A stretch of 64,000 nt of DNA from Ziziphus jujuba (Eukaryota; Streptophyta; Magnoliopsida; Rosales; Rhamnaceae): positions 1,852,001 through 1,916,000 of the forward strand of contig NC_083389.1 in assembly GCF_031755915.1 (NCBI RefSeq), read 5' to 3'. Positions within the stretch are counted from its first letter, which is position 1. Every line of letters starts with the position of its first letter. Positions 11,691 to 23,445 of this stretch are shown in pieces. The notes below the pieces were generated by a model. It was not told where the DNA came from. It saw only the letters and a list, made by a program, of their open reading frames with translations, and did not search any database. Both the position numbers and the translations under genes were made by a program.

Positions 11691-12568
11691 TTTTGTATTC
11701 TTACTAATAACTAAGCCTTTAAATAGGCTTTGAATAGACAACTTAAAAACCCTAGAACATAAAGAAAACCGGCCACCACACATAAAGAAACCTAGTTGGC
11801 CGAAACTATACTTCCTTTCCTAATCTAAGTTTGATTAATTAATTCCTTTATATTAAATTAGGAATTAATTAATTTACAATTGAAAGAATAAAATAAAAAC
11901 CTTCCTAAAGTTATTTGTCCAGAAAATAAATAAATAAAAGACAAAAAGTAATGGTAGTTTCCTAAAACAAAAAGTAAAAAACAAATTAGGAAACTAAAAA
12001 TGCTAGCCTTTTTGATCAAGTTGACTTTGATCAATCTTTGACCTCTTTGAGCTCAAAATTAGCTTCTAGATGCTTTGTAGGATGCCAAATAAGCTGAATA
12101 TGAAGTCCCACACGTTGTCCATGCTTGGAAAAATAAGAAAAGGCTAATACAGTAAAATACAGTAAAGCCAGTAAGCAATACAGCAAATTCGGCCAAATTA
12201 TTGATGCTGTCCGTACAAGCCCTTTTTTATTGCATTTGAGGCTGATTTAACATGATTCCATGACCTCTTAGGCATATGTATTGAAACTATAAAGCATTGG
12301 AACCATTTCATGCTTCCCGGACTACAAAAATGTACCAAAACCGTCACCCGGGTCCGTACCAGTCTTCAGCGCTTGTATCAGCAAAACAGGTCTTGGTTCT
12401 TTGGTCATGAACATTCCTTCTTGATTATGATTTATCCTCTGAATAAGCACAGCAAGGTTATCCTTGAACGTCTTGGCTTGTGCTCTACGGATTGGTCCCA
12501 CCTTCATCCGTAACGGATCAGCACCCTAGTCGGTTTTTGGTTGTACAGGTTCGGACGAATTCGCATAA
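11691..12568 (-). repeat. Gypsy A 5' LTR, about 300 bp missing
   Basis: It matches the 3' LTR from the AACTAAGCCTTTAAATAGGC region to the end, here mutated to GCATAA. The part that should adjoin the primer site is deleted. Near-identity with the left LTR over long stretches, and the perfect target duplication, suggest a fairly recent insertion relative to copia I. Confidence 0.82.
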
Positions 12569-12573
12569 TTTAG

Positions 12574-13864
12574 TTTTAAAGATCCATTTGACACCAATTT
12601 CTTTATTGTTTTTCCATTTAGTGACAAAGGACCATGTCTCAATCTTCTCAGTCATCTTCATTTCCATATCCATTACTTCCTTCTACTCTTTCTTCATCAA
12701 GGCCTCTTGCACACATATAGGGTCACCAAGTGCAACATTACACCTTTCATAAATCTCGGACAAAGATCTCTTCCCTCTAACACCTTACCAACCTTCAAAT
12801 CAGCTCCAATGATTTCATGGAATAGATCATCATCCTCTTCATTGTCTTCATCTTTGTCATCTTCATCATTGTTGTTTTGAACATTTATTTCTTCATTTTC
12901 TTCTTCAAACCATGGCTCATCCCCATTCACCAATAGTTCCTCCTTACTCCAATCCCATTTTCCATTCTCATCAATCTTCACACCTCTTGTTACCATAAGC
13001 TTTTTGGTCTCTATGTTATAGACCCTAAAACCTTTGGTAACCTCACTTTATCCCACCAATACACCAACATTACCTTTTTTGTCAAGCTTATTTCTCATGT
13101 GTGAGTGACCATGGAGAAAGCACATACTAGCAAACACTTAAACATTCTCTAAAGATAATTTCTCTCCAATCCACAACTTATAAGGTTTCTTGCCTTCAAT
13201 GGATTTGGTGAAGCATCAATTTTGAATGTAGGAACTAGTATAGATAGGCTCGGCCCAAAATTTCTTTGGCATTTTCTTTTCATGTACCATACACCTAGCC
13301 ATCTCCATTAATGTCCTATTCTTCCTCTCACACACACCATTTTGTTGTGGTGTGTATGGTGTAGTAAATTGATGAATTATTCCATTTTCTTTGCAAAAAT
13401 ATTCAAGAGCTGGGCTAGTATATTCACTACCATTGTCGGTCCTCAAGCATTTCAAAGGGGACCTACTTTGATTTTTAACCAACTTATTGAATTCCATAAA
13501 TTTTTCTGGAACTTGTGACTTATATGAGAAAATAAATCCAACACATCCTAGAGTAGTCATCAATAAAGGTGATAAAGTATTTATGACCACTCAAGCAAGA
13601 CACACTTATGGGACCACACACATTCGAATGAACAAGTTCCAACTTCTCCTTGGCTCTCCATGCATCAATTTTAGGAAATGGCAACCTAATGGACTTTTCA
13701 AGTTGACAAACTTCACACACATTTTTCACATCATCAATTAAGGGCATATCATTCACCAAAGCATTAGCATTCTTCATTGGACCATAACTAGAGTGACCAA
13801 GCCTTTTATGCTAAAGTTGAGAAATGGACTAAAATTTGCCTTTTAAAGCTTTTTCACTATCTAG
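12574..13864 (-). pseudogene. Copia I integrase and RT N-terminal part
   Basis: The integrase core is seen at 13216-13777. It has CEVCQLEKS of the zinc-binding region, then HSNVCGPIS, TDNGSEYTSPA and the PYTPQQNGVCERKNRTLMEM block carrying the catalytic acidic residues. An acidic linker (12697-12996, EEENEEINVQNNNDEDD) and the start of RT (GVKWIFKTK) follow. Several stops and frameshifts occur, for example near 13210 and 13020. It joins the RT remainder at 8563 once gypsy A is removed. Confidence 0.82.
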
Positions 13865-14867
13865 TCAAATCAACCTATAGCTTTTATCTTTCAAGGAAAC
13901 TTTAAACACCTCCTTTCCAAAAGCATCCGATATCAAACAACCATCACAACCAAAGTTCAAAACATATCCATTTTCAACCAATTGTGCAAAACTTAACAAG
14001 TTTTCACATAATGAAGGCACATATAGAACATTTTGGGTAAGTTTTGTACCTTTACTGGTGTTAAATGAGATGTCACATTTTCCTTCTACATCCATGAAGC
14101 TTCCATTCCCAATCTTCACTCTTGTCTTGTAGGATCGGTCAAGCTCCATAAAGTTGGTTTCTTCAAAAGTCATGTGGTGTGAATAACCACTGTCTGCCAA
14201 CCAACTAAAACCACTACTTGTAGCTTTAAGGCATGTAGCCATAAATAAGGTCTCGGCCTCCTCATTTACAACATTTGCTTGTTGCTTTAGTTGCTTGCAT
14301 ACTTTGCCGACATGTCCTCTTTTCCCACATTTGTCACAAGTTTCATCCAGTCTCCAAAAGCACTTGTTTGGTGCATGTCCATGCTTCTTGCAATGGGGGC
14401 ATGGTAGATAACCCCCACGGTTTTGTTGTTGTCCTCCTTGTTGTTGCCTTACGTTGTTGTTGTTATTGGAATTGTCGTTGTTGTTGTTGAAACCTCCATA
14501 GCCGGTTCCTCCTTTATTCTTGTTGTTGTTCTTTTTATTCTTCTTTTTGCTTTGACTAGACATAAAAACACTTTCCAATGACTCCTCCTTTCTTATGGCT
14601 CTTCTTTGTTCGGTTGCTTGGAGGGTATTGATAAGCTCAATCAAAGTAATCTCATTAAGATTCTTTGATTCCTCAATGGAAGAAATCTCGGTCTCATGTG
14701 CAAGTCTCTGTGCTTTTGTGGCATTTGCTCTCAACATCATAACCTTCTTCCATCACATCCTAAAGTCCAAAGTCTTGTAGGTAGGCTTTCATCTTTATGC
14801 TCCAAATGGAGTAATTTTGGCCCTCAAATTTTGGTGGAGTGGGAGGTACAAAACTTTGAGAAGCCAT
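13865..14867 (-). pseudogene. Copia I gag and protease
   Basis: The start is at 14867 (MASQSFVPPTPPKFEGQNY), similar to copia II. A long frame (13865-14740, 291 codons) contains an asparagine-rich stretch, two zinc-knuckle-like motifs (CPHCKKHGHAPNKC and CDKCGKRGHVGKVC) and the protease motif WLADSGYSHHM, where copia II has DSGATHHM. About 110 codons of the gag capsid-like region are missing between LQDFGL and the ISSIEESKNLNEI segment. Stops lie near the 5' end. Confidence 0.82.
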
Positions 14868-15042
14868 GACACAAAATCGGATTTTTGAAGAAAATGGCTC
14901 TTCGATTGGATTTTTAGTGAGTTTTCTAGCTAGATTTTTCTACCACTTCAAACCAAAAATGAAAGAAATGAAATGGGGAGTTCTATCACAAGAAAATTGG
15001 CTAGAAAGAAAGATCACAAGGTCCCTCAATGGTTCAAACAAA
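14868..15042 (-). other. Copia I 5' leader
   Basis: Sequence between the primer-binding site and the gag start. No coding feature is seen. Confidence 0.6.
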
Positions 15043-15054
15043 GCTCTGATAGCA
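15043..15054 (-). promoter_or_regulatory. Copia I primer-binding site (initiator tRNA-Met)
   Basis: The minus strand reads TGCTATCAGAGC, one base off the TGGTATCAGAGC complement of the 3' end of initiator tRNA-Met. It lies directly beside the LTR end. Confidence 0.75.
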
Positions 15055-15292
15055 TGTTGGAGTTTTGTGTGGCCTACTCTAACATCTTCTCTTCATCTTC
15101 TTTTTCTTCCTTCAAAACAAAAACCCTAACAATCCTAAATATCAACATACAAAAAAAAAAAAAAAAAAAAAACACAAAAATCACCTAAACATCGAACCAA
15201 AAATTGAATTAAAGGTTGTGCACAAGAATAACACTTTGTGTACAACACTCTTATCCAAGTGAACCAAAAACCACACCAAACTGCAACACAAC
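15055..15292 (-). repeat. Copia I 5' LTR remnant
   Basis: It begins TGTTGGAG next to the primer site and runs to the rpl23 junction. A run of 22 A lies near 15151-15172. Its outer (right) end is missing, and it hardly overlaps the piece kept in the left LTR remnant, so the full LTR was longer than either. Confidence 0.65.
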
Positions 15293-15406
15293 CCAATGCT
15301 TTATTTCTGTCTTAGTTGATCCTAATTTGACATTAGAAGTATATTGATTTTTCAACAATAACCAAATACTTTTGTCTGTAAATACTGCATATTTGATTCC
15401 ATCCAT
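15293..15406 (-). pseudogene. rpl23: rpl23 5' fragment
   Basis: The minus strand from 15406 encodes the start of plastid ribosomal protein L23, [17 protein letters not shown], continuing [17 protein letters not shown]. The normal protein is about 93 residues, and about 38 codons remain before the copia LTR junction at about 15292. Substitutions (R to W, and an LGK region change) also show decay. Confidence 0.85.
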
Positions 15407-15576
15407 AAATCTATTTTCTTCCCTATGAGTTCTAGTCTCAATAAGAATGGTAGTTCTTATTGTTCATATGCTATGATATGAATATACCACACCAATTCGT
15501 TATGTATGGATGATGAGATTCCATTGATACAGAGCCAATTCCAATAGACTTATTTTATTGGAGGGTCCCATTGGTG

Positions 15577-15650
15577 TGCATCCAGTAGGAGTTGAACATA
15601 TGAATTTGTCAATTATGAGTTGGGCGCTTTAACCATTCAATAATGGATGC
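15577..15650 (-). tRNA. trnI-CAU: trnI-CAU (NUPT copy)
   Basis: The full 74 nt are present on the minus strand, beginning GCATCCAT and ending TACTGGATGCA, with anticodon CAT in the loop CTCATAA. In plastids the C is modified so that the tRNA reads ATA as isoleucine. The D arm and T arm have transitions (TTATTGAATGG and CATATGTTCAACTCC), so this copy is probably inactive. Confidence 0.85.
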
Positions 15651-15738
15651 TTAACGGGGATTCTCGTACATGGTGAATAACCAAATTCCAATTCAAATGA
15701 AATCTTAAGGATAAATCAATTCAATTTAGGAGGACTCA

Positions 15739-18700
15739 ATGAAAAGACATCAATTCAAATCCTAGATTTTCGAATTAAGAGAGATATTGGGAACGATCAA
15801 GTATTCTCACTATTTCTTAGATTCATGGACCCAATTCAATTCAGTGGGATTTCATTCACATTTTTTTCCTCCATAAATAACGTTTTATAAAAGTCTTGGA
15901 CTCCCAAATTTGGAGTCTCTTACTTTCATGCAATTCACATTTACGGGGTTCAATAACAATCGATATTTCACGATTATGGGTGTATTATTATTTGTAGTAG
16001 CGGTCGTTATATATCGTATTAACAATTGAAAGATGGTTGAAAGAAAAAATCTCAATTTGACAGGGCTTATTCCTATACCTGTGAATTTCATTGGACCCAT
16101 AAATGATACATTGGAAGAATATTTTGGGTCTTCCAATATCAATAGGTTGATTGCTTCACTCCTGTATCTTTTAAAAGGAAAAATGATATCTGAGAACTGT
16201 TTCCTAGATCTGAAATAGAGTACTTAGGTTCTCCCAATAACTAAAACGTGTATTATGCCTGAATCTAACTGGGGTTCATGATGGTTGAGGAACTGGAGTG
16301 GAAGAAAGAGGAATTCTAGTTGTAAGATATCTAATGAAGCCGTCACTGAATTTAGATCTCATTCAAAGAGAAAGATATCAAATATCTGGAGTTTATTTTT
16401 GTATATTCTATGGATGATCCGATCCACAAGGACCATGATTGGGAATTGTTTGATCGTCTTTCTTCGAGAAAGAGGCAAAACATATTAAACTTGAATTCAA
16501 GACAGCTATTCGAAATCTTAGTGAAAGACTGGATTTGTTATCTCATGTTTGCTTTTCATGAAAAAATACCAATTGAAATGAGGGTTTCTTCAAACAACAA
16601 GGAGTTGGGTCAACTCTTCAATCAAATGATATTGAGCATGTTTCCCATCTCTTCTCAAGAAACAAGTGGGCTATTTCTTTGCAAAATTGTGCTCAATTTC
16701 ATATGTGGCAATTCCGCCAAGATCTCTTCTTTAGTTAGGGGAAGAATCCATACGAATCGGAGTGTTTGAGGAACATATAGAGAGAAGATTGGATTTGGTT
16801 AGACAATAAATGGTTGGTAAACAAAGATCAGTTTTTTAGCAAGGTATGGAATGCATCGTCAAATATTCAATATGATTCCACAAGATCCAGTTTTGTTCAA
16901 GCAACGGATTCTAGCCAATTGAAAGGTTCTTCCGATTGATCCAAAGAACATTTCGATTCCGTTATTAATGAGGATTCAGAATATCACACGTTGTTCAATC
17001 AAAGAGAGATACAACAACTAAAAGAAAGATTGATTCTTTTGGATCCTTCTTTTCTTCAAATGAAACAAACAGAGATAGAATCAGATCGATTCCCTAAATG
17101 CCTTTCTATATACTCCTCAATGTGCCGGGTATTCACGGAACATGAGAAGCAGACGAATAATCATCTACTTCTAAAAGAAATCGAATAATTTCTTGGGAGA
17201 TCCATTCGTTTTTTTTTTCTCTGACTGATGGTCAGAACTTCATATGGGTTCTAATCCTACTGAGAGGTCCACTAGAGATAAAAAATTATTAAATAAAGAT
17301 CAAGATGTTTCTATTGTCCTTTCTAGGCAATCAAAAAATAAAGAAATAGTTAATATATTCAAGATAATTACGTATTTACAAAATACCATCTCAATTCATC
17401 CTATTTCATCAGATCCAGGATGTGATATGGTTCCGAACGATGAATTGGATAGTTCCAATAAGATTTCACTCTTGAACAAAAATCCATTTTTTGATTTATT
17501 TCATCTATTCCATGATTGAAATAGGGGGGATACATATTACAACATGATTTTGAATCAGAAGTTCAAGAAATGGCAGATCTATTCACTCTATCGATATTCA
17601 AGCCAGATCTTGTGTATCGTAAGGGATTTGCATTTTCTATTGATTCCTATAGACTGGATCAAAAACAATTCTTAAATGAGGTATTCAACTTCATAGATGA
17701 ATCGAGAAAGAAATCTTTATTGGTTCTACCTCCTATTTTTTATGAAGAAAATGAATCTTTTTATAGAAGGATCAGAAAATAATAGGTCCGGGCCTCCTAT
17801 GGGAATGATTTGGAGGATACAAAACCAAAAATAGTGGCATTTGCTAGCAACAACACAATGGAGGCAGTCAATCAATAGAGATTGATCCAAAATCTGATTC
17901 AAATCCAATATAGAACCTATGGGTACATAAGAAATGTATTCAATCGATTATTTTTAATGAATAGATCTGATCGCAACTTCAAATATGGAATTCAAAGGGA
18001 TCGAATAAGAAATGATACACTGAATCATAGAACTATAATGAAATATACAATCAACCAAAATTTATCAAATTTGAAAAAAAAGTCATAAGAAATGGTTCAA
18101 TCATTTTATTTTTGTTTCCCGAACCGAGAGATCCATGAATCAGGATCCTAATGCATATATATACAAATGGTCCAATGGGAGCAAGAATTTACAGGAACAT
18201 TTGGAACATTTCATTTATAAGTAGAAGGACCATTTTTATTTTCATGTAGTGTTTGATCGATTACGTATTGATCTATATTTTATAGATTGGTTTGAGGTTA
18301 TCGACCAAAAAGATTTGTCTAAGTCACTTCCTTTCTTTTTGTCCAAGTTTCTTATCTTTTTCTCTAACTCACTTCCTTTTTTCTTCGTGAGTTTTAGAAG
18401 TATCCCCATTCATAGGTCCAAGATCTACATCTATGAATTGAAAGGCCCGAAGGATCTAACTCTACAATCAGTTGTTATAATCAATGGGTCTTCAAGTCAT
18501 TCATTTGAACAAGTGGAAACCCTTCTTATTGGATGATCATGATACTTCCCAAAAAGCAAAATTCTTGATCAATGGAGGAACAATAACACCTTTTTTGTTC
18601 AATAAGATACCAAAGTGGTCATTCCATACTATAAATAATCACAAGAAATCTTTTAATATCATGGATTCCTATTTCTCAATGATATCGCATGATCAAGACA

Positions 18701-19523
18701 ATGGTTTGAATCCTGTGAAACCATTTCATAGAAATTCATTGATATCTTCTTTTTATAAACCAAGTCAACTTTGATTCTTGAATAATCCCGATCACGTCTG
18801 CTTCTATTGTAACAAAGGATTCCTTTTTTATGTGGAAAAGGCCCTACTAATAATTATTATTTTATGTATGGACAATTCCTCAATATCTTGTTTATTCGCA
18901 ACAAAATATTTTCTTTGTGTGACGGTAAAAATATATATATATATATGTTTTTTCAGAGAGAGATACTATTTCACCAGTTACAGGTGTCTAACGTATTCAT
19001 ACCTAATGATTTTTTATAAAATGGTGACGAAAAGTATAACTTGCACAAATCTTTCCATTTTCCAATTCGATTCAATCCATTAACTTGTACAAATCTTTCC
19101 ATTTTCCAATTCGATCCAATCCATTCATTTGTAGAGCTATTTACTCGATCCCAAACATTTCTGGAACACTTCTAACAGCGGGACAAGTAGTCTGTTTTGA
19201 AAGAACTTATTGTCAACCACTTTCAGATATGAATCTATCTGATTCAAATTAGAAGAACTTGCATCAGTATCTCAATTTCAATTCAAACAAGGGTTTGATT
19301 CACACTCCATGTTCTGAGAAATATTTACCATTCGAAAATAGGAAAAAGCAGGGTCTTTGTCTAAAGAAGTGCCTTGAGAAAGGGTGGATGTATAGAACCT
19401 TTCAATGAGATAGTGCTTTTTTAACTCTCTTAAAATGGAATATATTCCAAACATATATGCCATAGTTCCTTACTTCGATAGGATACAAATATCTAAATTT
19501 GATATTTTTAGATACTTTTTCAA
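15739..19523 (+). pseudogene. ycf2: ycf2 5' part, heavily decayed
   Basis: Ycf2 is a very large plastid protein (about 2,280 codons in most plants), linked in the literature to the plastid import motor. The start ATGAAAAGACATCAATTC lies at 15739. Collinear pieces follow in shifting frames, for example [39 protein letters not shown] sequence near 17396, [20 protein letters not shown] and [19 protein letters not shown]. They cover about the N-terminal 1,250 codons. Many stops, indels and a 44-bp tandem duplication rule out function. It stops at about 19523, where rbcL begins. Confidence 0.9.
19038..19125. repeat. 44-bp tandem duplication in ycf2
   Basis: Copies at 19038-19081 and 19082-19125 begin AACTTG[C/T]ACAAATCTTTCC and differ at two positions. 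An intact ycf2 normally has this segment once, so the duplication (not a multiple of three) adds another frame break. The copy divergence suggests it is not very recent. Confidence 0.85.
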
Positions 19524-20087
19524 ACCATTATTGCCGAAATAATGGTCCACTTCTTCACATCCACCATGCAATGCATGCAGTTATTGATAGACAGAAAAAT
19601 CATGGTATGCACTTTCGTGTACTAGCTAAAGCGTTACATCTGTGTGGTGGAGATCATATTCACGCTGGTACTATAGTAGGTAAACTTGAAGGGGAAAGAG
19701 ACATCACTTTAACCTTTATTGATTTACTACACAATGATTTTCTTGAAAAATATTGAAGCCGTGGTATTTATTTCATGTGTTATCCCTATGGCTTCAGGGG
19801 GTATTCATGTTTGGCATATGCCCACTCTGACCAAGATCTTTGGAGATCATTTTGTACTACAATTTGGTGGAGGAACTTTAGGACACCCTTGGGGAAATGC
19901 GCCCGGTGTCGTAGCTAATCAAGTAGCTCTAGAAGCATTTCTACAAGCTCGTAATGAGGGACGTGATCTTGCTCATGAGGGTAATGAAATTATCCATGAG
20001 GCTAATAAATGGAGTCCTAAACTAGCTGCTGCTTATGAAGTATGGAAGGATATCAAATTTGAATTCAAAGCAATGGATCCTTTGTAA
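19524..20087 (+). pseudogene. rbcL: rbcL 3' fragment
   Basis: This is the C-terminal part of the Rubisco large subunit, about 190 of 475 codons. It begins in the [20 protein letters not shown] region and keeps [20 protein letters not shown], then [20 protein letters not shown] and [15 protein letters not shown], ending at TAA 20085-20087. A deletion around 19750 shifts the frame and removes part of the segment before MASGG. Substitutions at conserved sites (for example [10 protein letters not shown] to [10 protein letters not shown]) also show decay. Confidence 0.9.
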
Positions 20088-20888
20088 TCCAGTAATTACT
20101 TATTGTTCATTCTCTTAATTGTAATTGAAATTAAACTTGGCCCAATATTTTAGTAAAAGCATTGAGTTGAATACAAAGATTTTATCAATTTTTGATAGAT
20201 ACAAACCTATCTAGATATACAAGATCTTAAATACAAAATATAAGGTGAAACAACTTAAACATTTCTATTGTTGTGTGGGATCCACAATTAATCGTATGGA
20301 TCCTTAATATTGGTGTATTTTTTTTATTATATAATTTAATTATCATTTTTATAATTATATTTTTATTTTATATATTATCATATATTGTTTATATATTATT
20401 ATATCTTGCCGTTTTGGATCATGGATCGAGTCGAGTATCACAATTTCTTCTACCCATCTTGTATATTGTCCTTTTCATTCTGTGTTGGAATAGAAACTTA
20501 TTAGTAGGCGAGACTTTATGAAAAAAGGTTCTTCAATTCATACAAGAAAACAATTTTTTCTTTTTTTAATGTGAATTTGACATAACATGGAGGAACCTGC
20601 TATTTGCTATTTATAATAATAAAAAAAACTTTTTCAATTATTTTGAATTGAAAAAAAGATTTCATCCTATTTTATCACATATAAAGAAAAGATACTCCAG
20701 ATTCTCGCAAGGGATAATCACTTTTTTTTTTTTTCTTTTCAGTATCTACTTGTTACTTGTTAATAATCCTAGCAATTGGATTTATATGCTTATTCTGATT
20801 CTAAATTCTATTCAGAATATTCAAATTATTTTTATCAAATGACTATTCATTTATTGTATTTTTATGTAAATAGGGGCAAGAAAGCTCT
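20088..20888. other. rbcL-accD plastid spacer
   Basis: AT-rich spacer in its usual place. The hydrophobic short frames at 20273-20521 and 20648-20842 look like chance frames in AT-rich DNA. Confidence 0.7.
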
Positions 20889-22489
20889 ATGGAAAAATGT
20901 CAGTTTGATTCGATGTTGTTTAAGAAAGGGTTAGAATACAGGTGTGGGTTAAGTAAATCAATGGATAATTTTGGTGGTCCTATTGAAAATGAAAATACCA
21001 ATGTAAATAAAGATATGATTATAAATCATATGAATAAAAAAATTCCTAATGGGATTAAGAATAACAATTATAGTTACAGTAATGTTGATCATTTAGTCAT
21101 CATCAGGAGGTACATTCAAAATGTCATATCTGATCAAACTTTTTTCTTTAGGGATAGTAATAGAGACCATTACTCCATACATTTTGATATTGAAAATCAA
21201 ATTTTTGAGATCGACACCGATCGTTCTTTTCTAAGTGCACCAAAAAGTTCTTTTTATAGTTATTAGAATTCTAGTTATCTGAATAATGTATTTAAGAGTG
21301 ACGATCCTCACTATTATCATTACATGTATGATAATAAATATTGTTGGAATAATCACAATACTAGTTGCATTGATAGTTATCTTCGTTCTCAAATCAGAAC
21401 TGATCGTTATATTTTAAGTAGTGGTGTCGATTCCAATGACAGTTACATTTATAGTACGGATGATAGTGTAAAAACTCTAAGAAAAAAAGAGTTCGAGAGA
21501 GCTCTAACTTGAATAAGAAAAAGAAAAAGGGATTTAGAGAGAGTTTTAACTCAACTAAAAGAAAACAAATTAAAGAAAGCTCTAGGTGAAATAAGAGAAA
21601 GAAAAAATGTTTAGCATTTCCTCTAAATCAAATACAAATAAGAGATAGAAAAAGTGATTTAAAGATAACTGAAAAATACAAATATTTGTGGGTACAATGC
21701 GAAAATTGTTATGGATTAAAGTATAAGAAATTATTTAAATTTCAAATGAATATTTGTGAACATTGTGGACGTCCTTTGAAAATGACTCGTTCAAATAGAA
21801 TCGAAAGTTCGGTTGATCCAGGAAGTTGGAAGCCTCTGGATGAAGACATGGTCTCGAGGGATCCCATAAAATTTCATTTGCGGGACGAACCTTATAAAGA
21901 TCATATTGATTTTAATCAAAGAATGATAGGATTAATTGATGCTATTCAAACAGGCATAAGTCAACTAAATGGTATTCCTATAGCAATCGAGGTTATAAAT
22001 TTTCAGTTTATGGGGGGTAGTATGGGATTGGTAGTGGGTGAGAAAATCACACATTTGATCGAACATGCTACCAATAAATTTTTACCTTTTATCCTAGTGT
22101 GTGCTTCTGGAGGGGCATGTATGCAAGAAGGAATTTTAAGCTTGATGCAAATGGCTAAAATATATTTTGCTTTATATTATTATCAATCAAATAATAAGTT
22201 ATTCTATGTATCAATCATTTCATCTCCTAGTACGGGTGGGGTGACAACTAGTTTTGGTATGTTAGGAGATATCATTATTGCCGAACCAAATGCCTACGTT
22301 GCATTTGCGGGTAAAAGAGTAATTGAACAAACATTGAATAAGACAGTACCCAAGGGTGCACAAGTAGCTGAATATTTATTCTGTACGGGCTTATTCGATC
22401 CAATCGTACCATGTAATCCTTTAAAAGGCGTTATGAGTGAGTTATTTAAGCTCCATGCTTTCTTTCCTTTGAATCGAAAAATGAAATAA
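20889..22489 (+). pseudogene. accD: accD pseudogene (acetyl-CoA carboxylase beta subunit)
   Basis: AccD is the plastid-encoded carboxyltransferase beta subunit of fatty acid synthesis. The start is at 20889 (MEKCQFDSMLFKKGLEYRC), and the N-terminal region is broken by a stop near 21264 and further breaks around 21510. A purine-rich region with imperfect repeats of about 45 bp lies at 21480-21660. The conserved C-terminal domain (21686-22489) is open. It has the zinc ribbon CENC and [10 protein letters not shown], the [11 protein letters not shown] loop and the [12 protein letters not shown] motif, where the usual sequence is GGARMQEG, so a catalytic-loop arginine is replaced by cysteine. The end is FFPLNRKMK. 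Confidence 0.9.
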
Positions 22490-23445
22490 AAAATAAAACT
22501 AAGGAGAGCCATATATCCTTAAATAAAATTAAGGAGAGCCATATATCCTTATCCTTAATTTTATCCTTAATTTAATGTTTAATAAATAATTAGATTTAAT
22601 AAATTCAAAAATTTATTACTTGTTTTAAATTTATTACTTGTTTTGTGGTAACCGAGTAGTTATTTAGTTTACAAGAAGTAAAGTCAAAATTCTAAGAATG
22701 GATTTTTCTTTGGTCACATAAGATTAAATTGGAAAAAAGAATCATGCGGATACTTTTTTTTATCGATAGCCCATCAAGAAATCTCTATCAAACAAAATAA
22801 AAAGAGCGAATTCTGTCTCTTTCGTCCATAAAATTGGGCGGGGGGTCCTGCATCTTTCTATATCCCTCAAGAATCCTTCATTTTACTAAGGATCTCTTTT
22901 GTCGGATCGTATTATAACGAAAATTTTTGCGAAGGGAAAAACGAAAATGAAGAATAATAAAAAAAAAAAATGGACATAATAAAAAAGTGAATTATCATAC
23001 ATGTATTGCATGCAGAAAGATGAATAAACCCATTTATTTACTTATTTTATTTACATATTTACACTTTTGATTTACATTAATTATATTATGTACGTACTTA
23101 GTATATTCTAGTATATTAGATACTTTACAGACTTATAAATTATTTATTTATTTAATATATATGAAAGATTTTTTTAATATATATTAAATATATTAAAAAT
23201 ATATATATCAATCTATAGACTCTTATATTATAGAATCCTCATTATATCCTTATTTTATTATCTTATTTTATTATATCTTAGTATATATACATTATATACC
23301 CTTTATTAATAATTAATATTAATTAGTGTATGTACTCACTTAGGTATACTCAGAATAATAGTAATATTAATATATGAATTATAAGATATCTTTATAACAA
23401 TAAATAACAGGTACAAATAATATATTAAATCGAGATATCCATTCT
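22490..23445. other. accD-psaI plastid spacer with 30-bp tandem duplication
   Basis: Very AT-rich spacer. Two copies of a 30-bp unit (AAATAAAAYTAAGGAGAGCC and on) lie at 22491-22520 and 22521-22550, just after accD. No gene seen. Confidence 0.8.

Larger units (their letters stand above)
8564..12568 (-). mobile_element. Gypsy A: deleted non-autonomous Ty3/gypsy element
   Basis: This 4.0-kb element has a complete 3' LTR on the left (8564-9691), an incomplete 5' LTR on the right (about 11691-12568) and the perfect target duplication TTTAG. The internal part has protease and part of RT, but RNase H and integrase are gone. A second deletion removed the N-terminal part of gag, the leader, the primer site and about 300 bp of the 5' LTR, with TTTGT shared at the junction near 11690. 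It cannot now initiate reverse transcription. Confidence 0.85.
8559..12573. repeat. Target-site duplication flanking gypsy A
   Basis: TTTAG occurs at 8559-8563 directly before the left LTR and at 12569-12573 directly after the right LTR. Removing the element and one copy restores the copia RT reading order (GVKWIFKTK followed by YNLDYTIYKHKARLV), which confirms an insertion. Confidence 0.88.
6897..15292 (-). mobile_element. Copia I: Ty1/copia element, both outer LTR ends missing, with nested gypsy A
   Basis: Order on the minus strand is 5' LTR remnant (right), primer site, gag, protease, integrase, RT, RNase H, polypurine tract and 3' LTR remnant (left). Gypsy A splits the RT region at 8563/12574. 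About 110 codons of gag are missing compared with copia II, and frames are broken throughout. The left LTR remnant abuts matK and the right one abuts rpl23, which are not neighbours in a plastome. The outer ends were therefore lost when these junctions formed or by later deletion. Confidence 0.82.
15293..19523. other. NUPT block P2: plastid inverted-repeat segment, rpl23 to ycf2
   Basis: The order rpl23(-), trnI-CAU(-), ycf2(+) matches the plastid inverted repeat. The left end is inside rpl23 at the copia I remnant. The right end is inside ycf2, joined directly to rbcL sequence, which lies far away in any standard plastome. Confidence 0.88.

Noticed and set aside
13865..14740. Asparagine- and glycine-rich stretch as a nuclear RNA-binding protein
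   Set aside because: It lies between copia gag zinc knuckles and a copia protease motif, so it is part of copia I gag.
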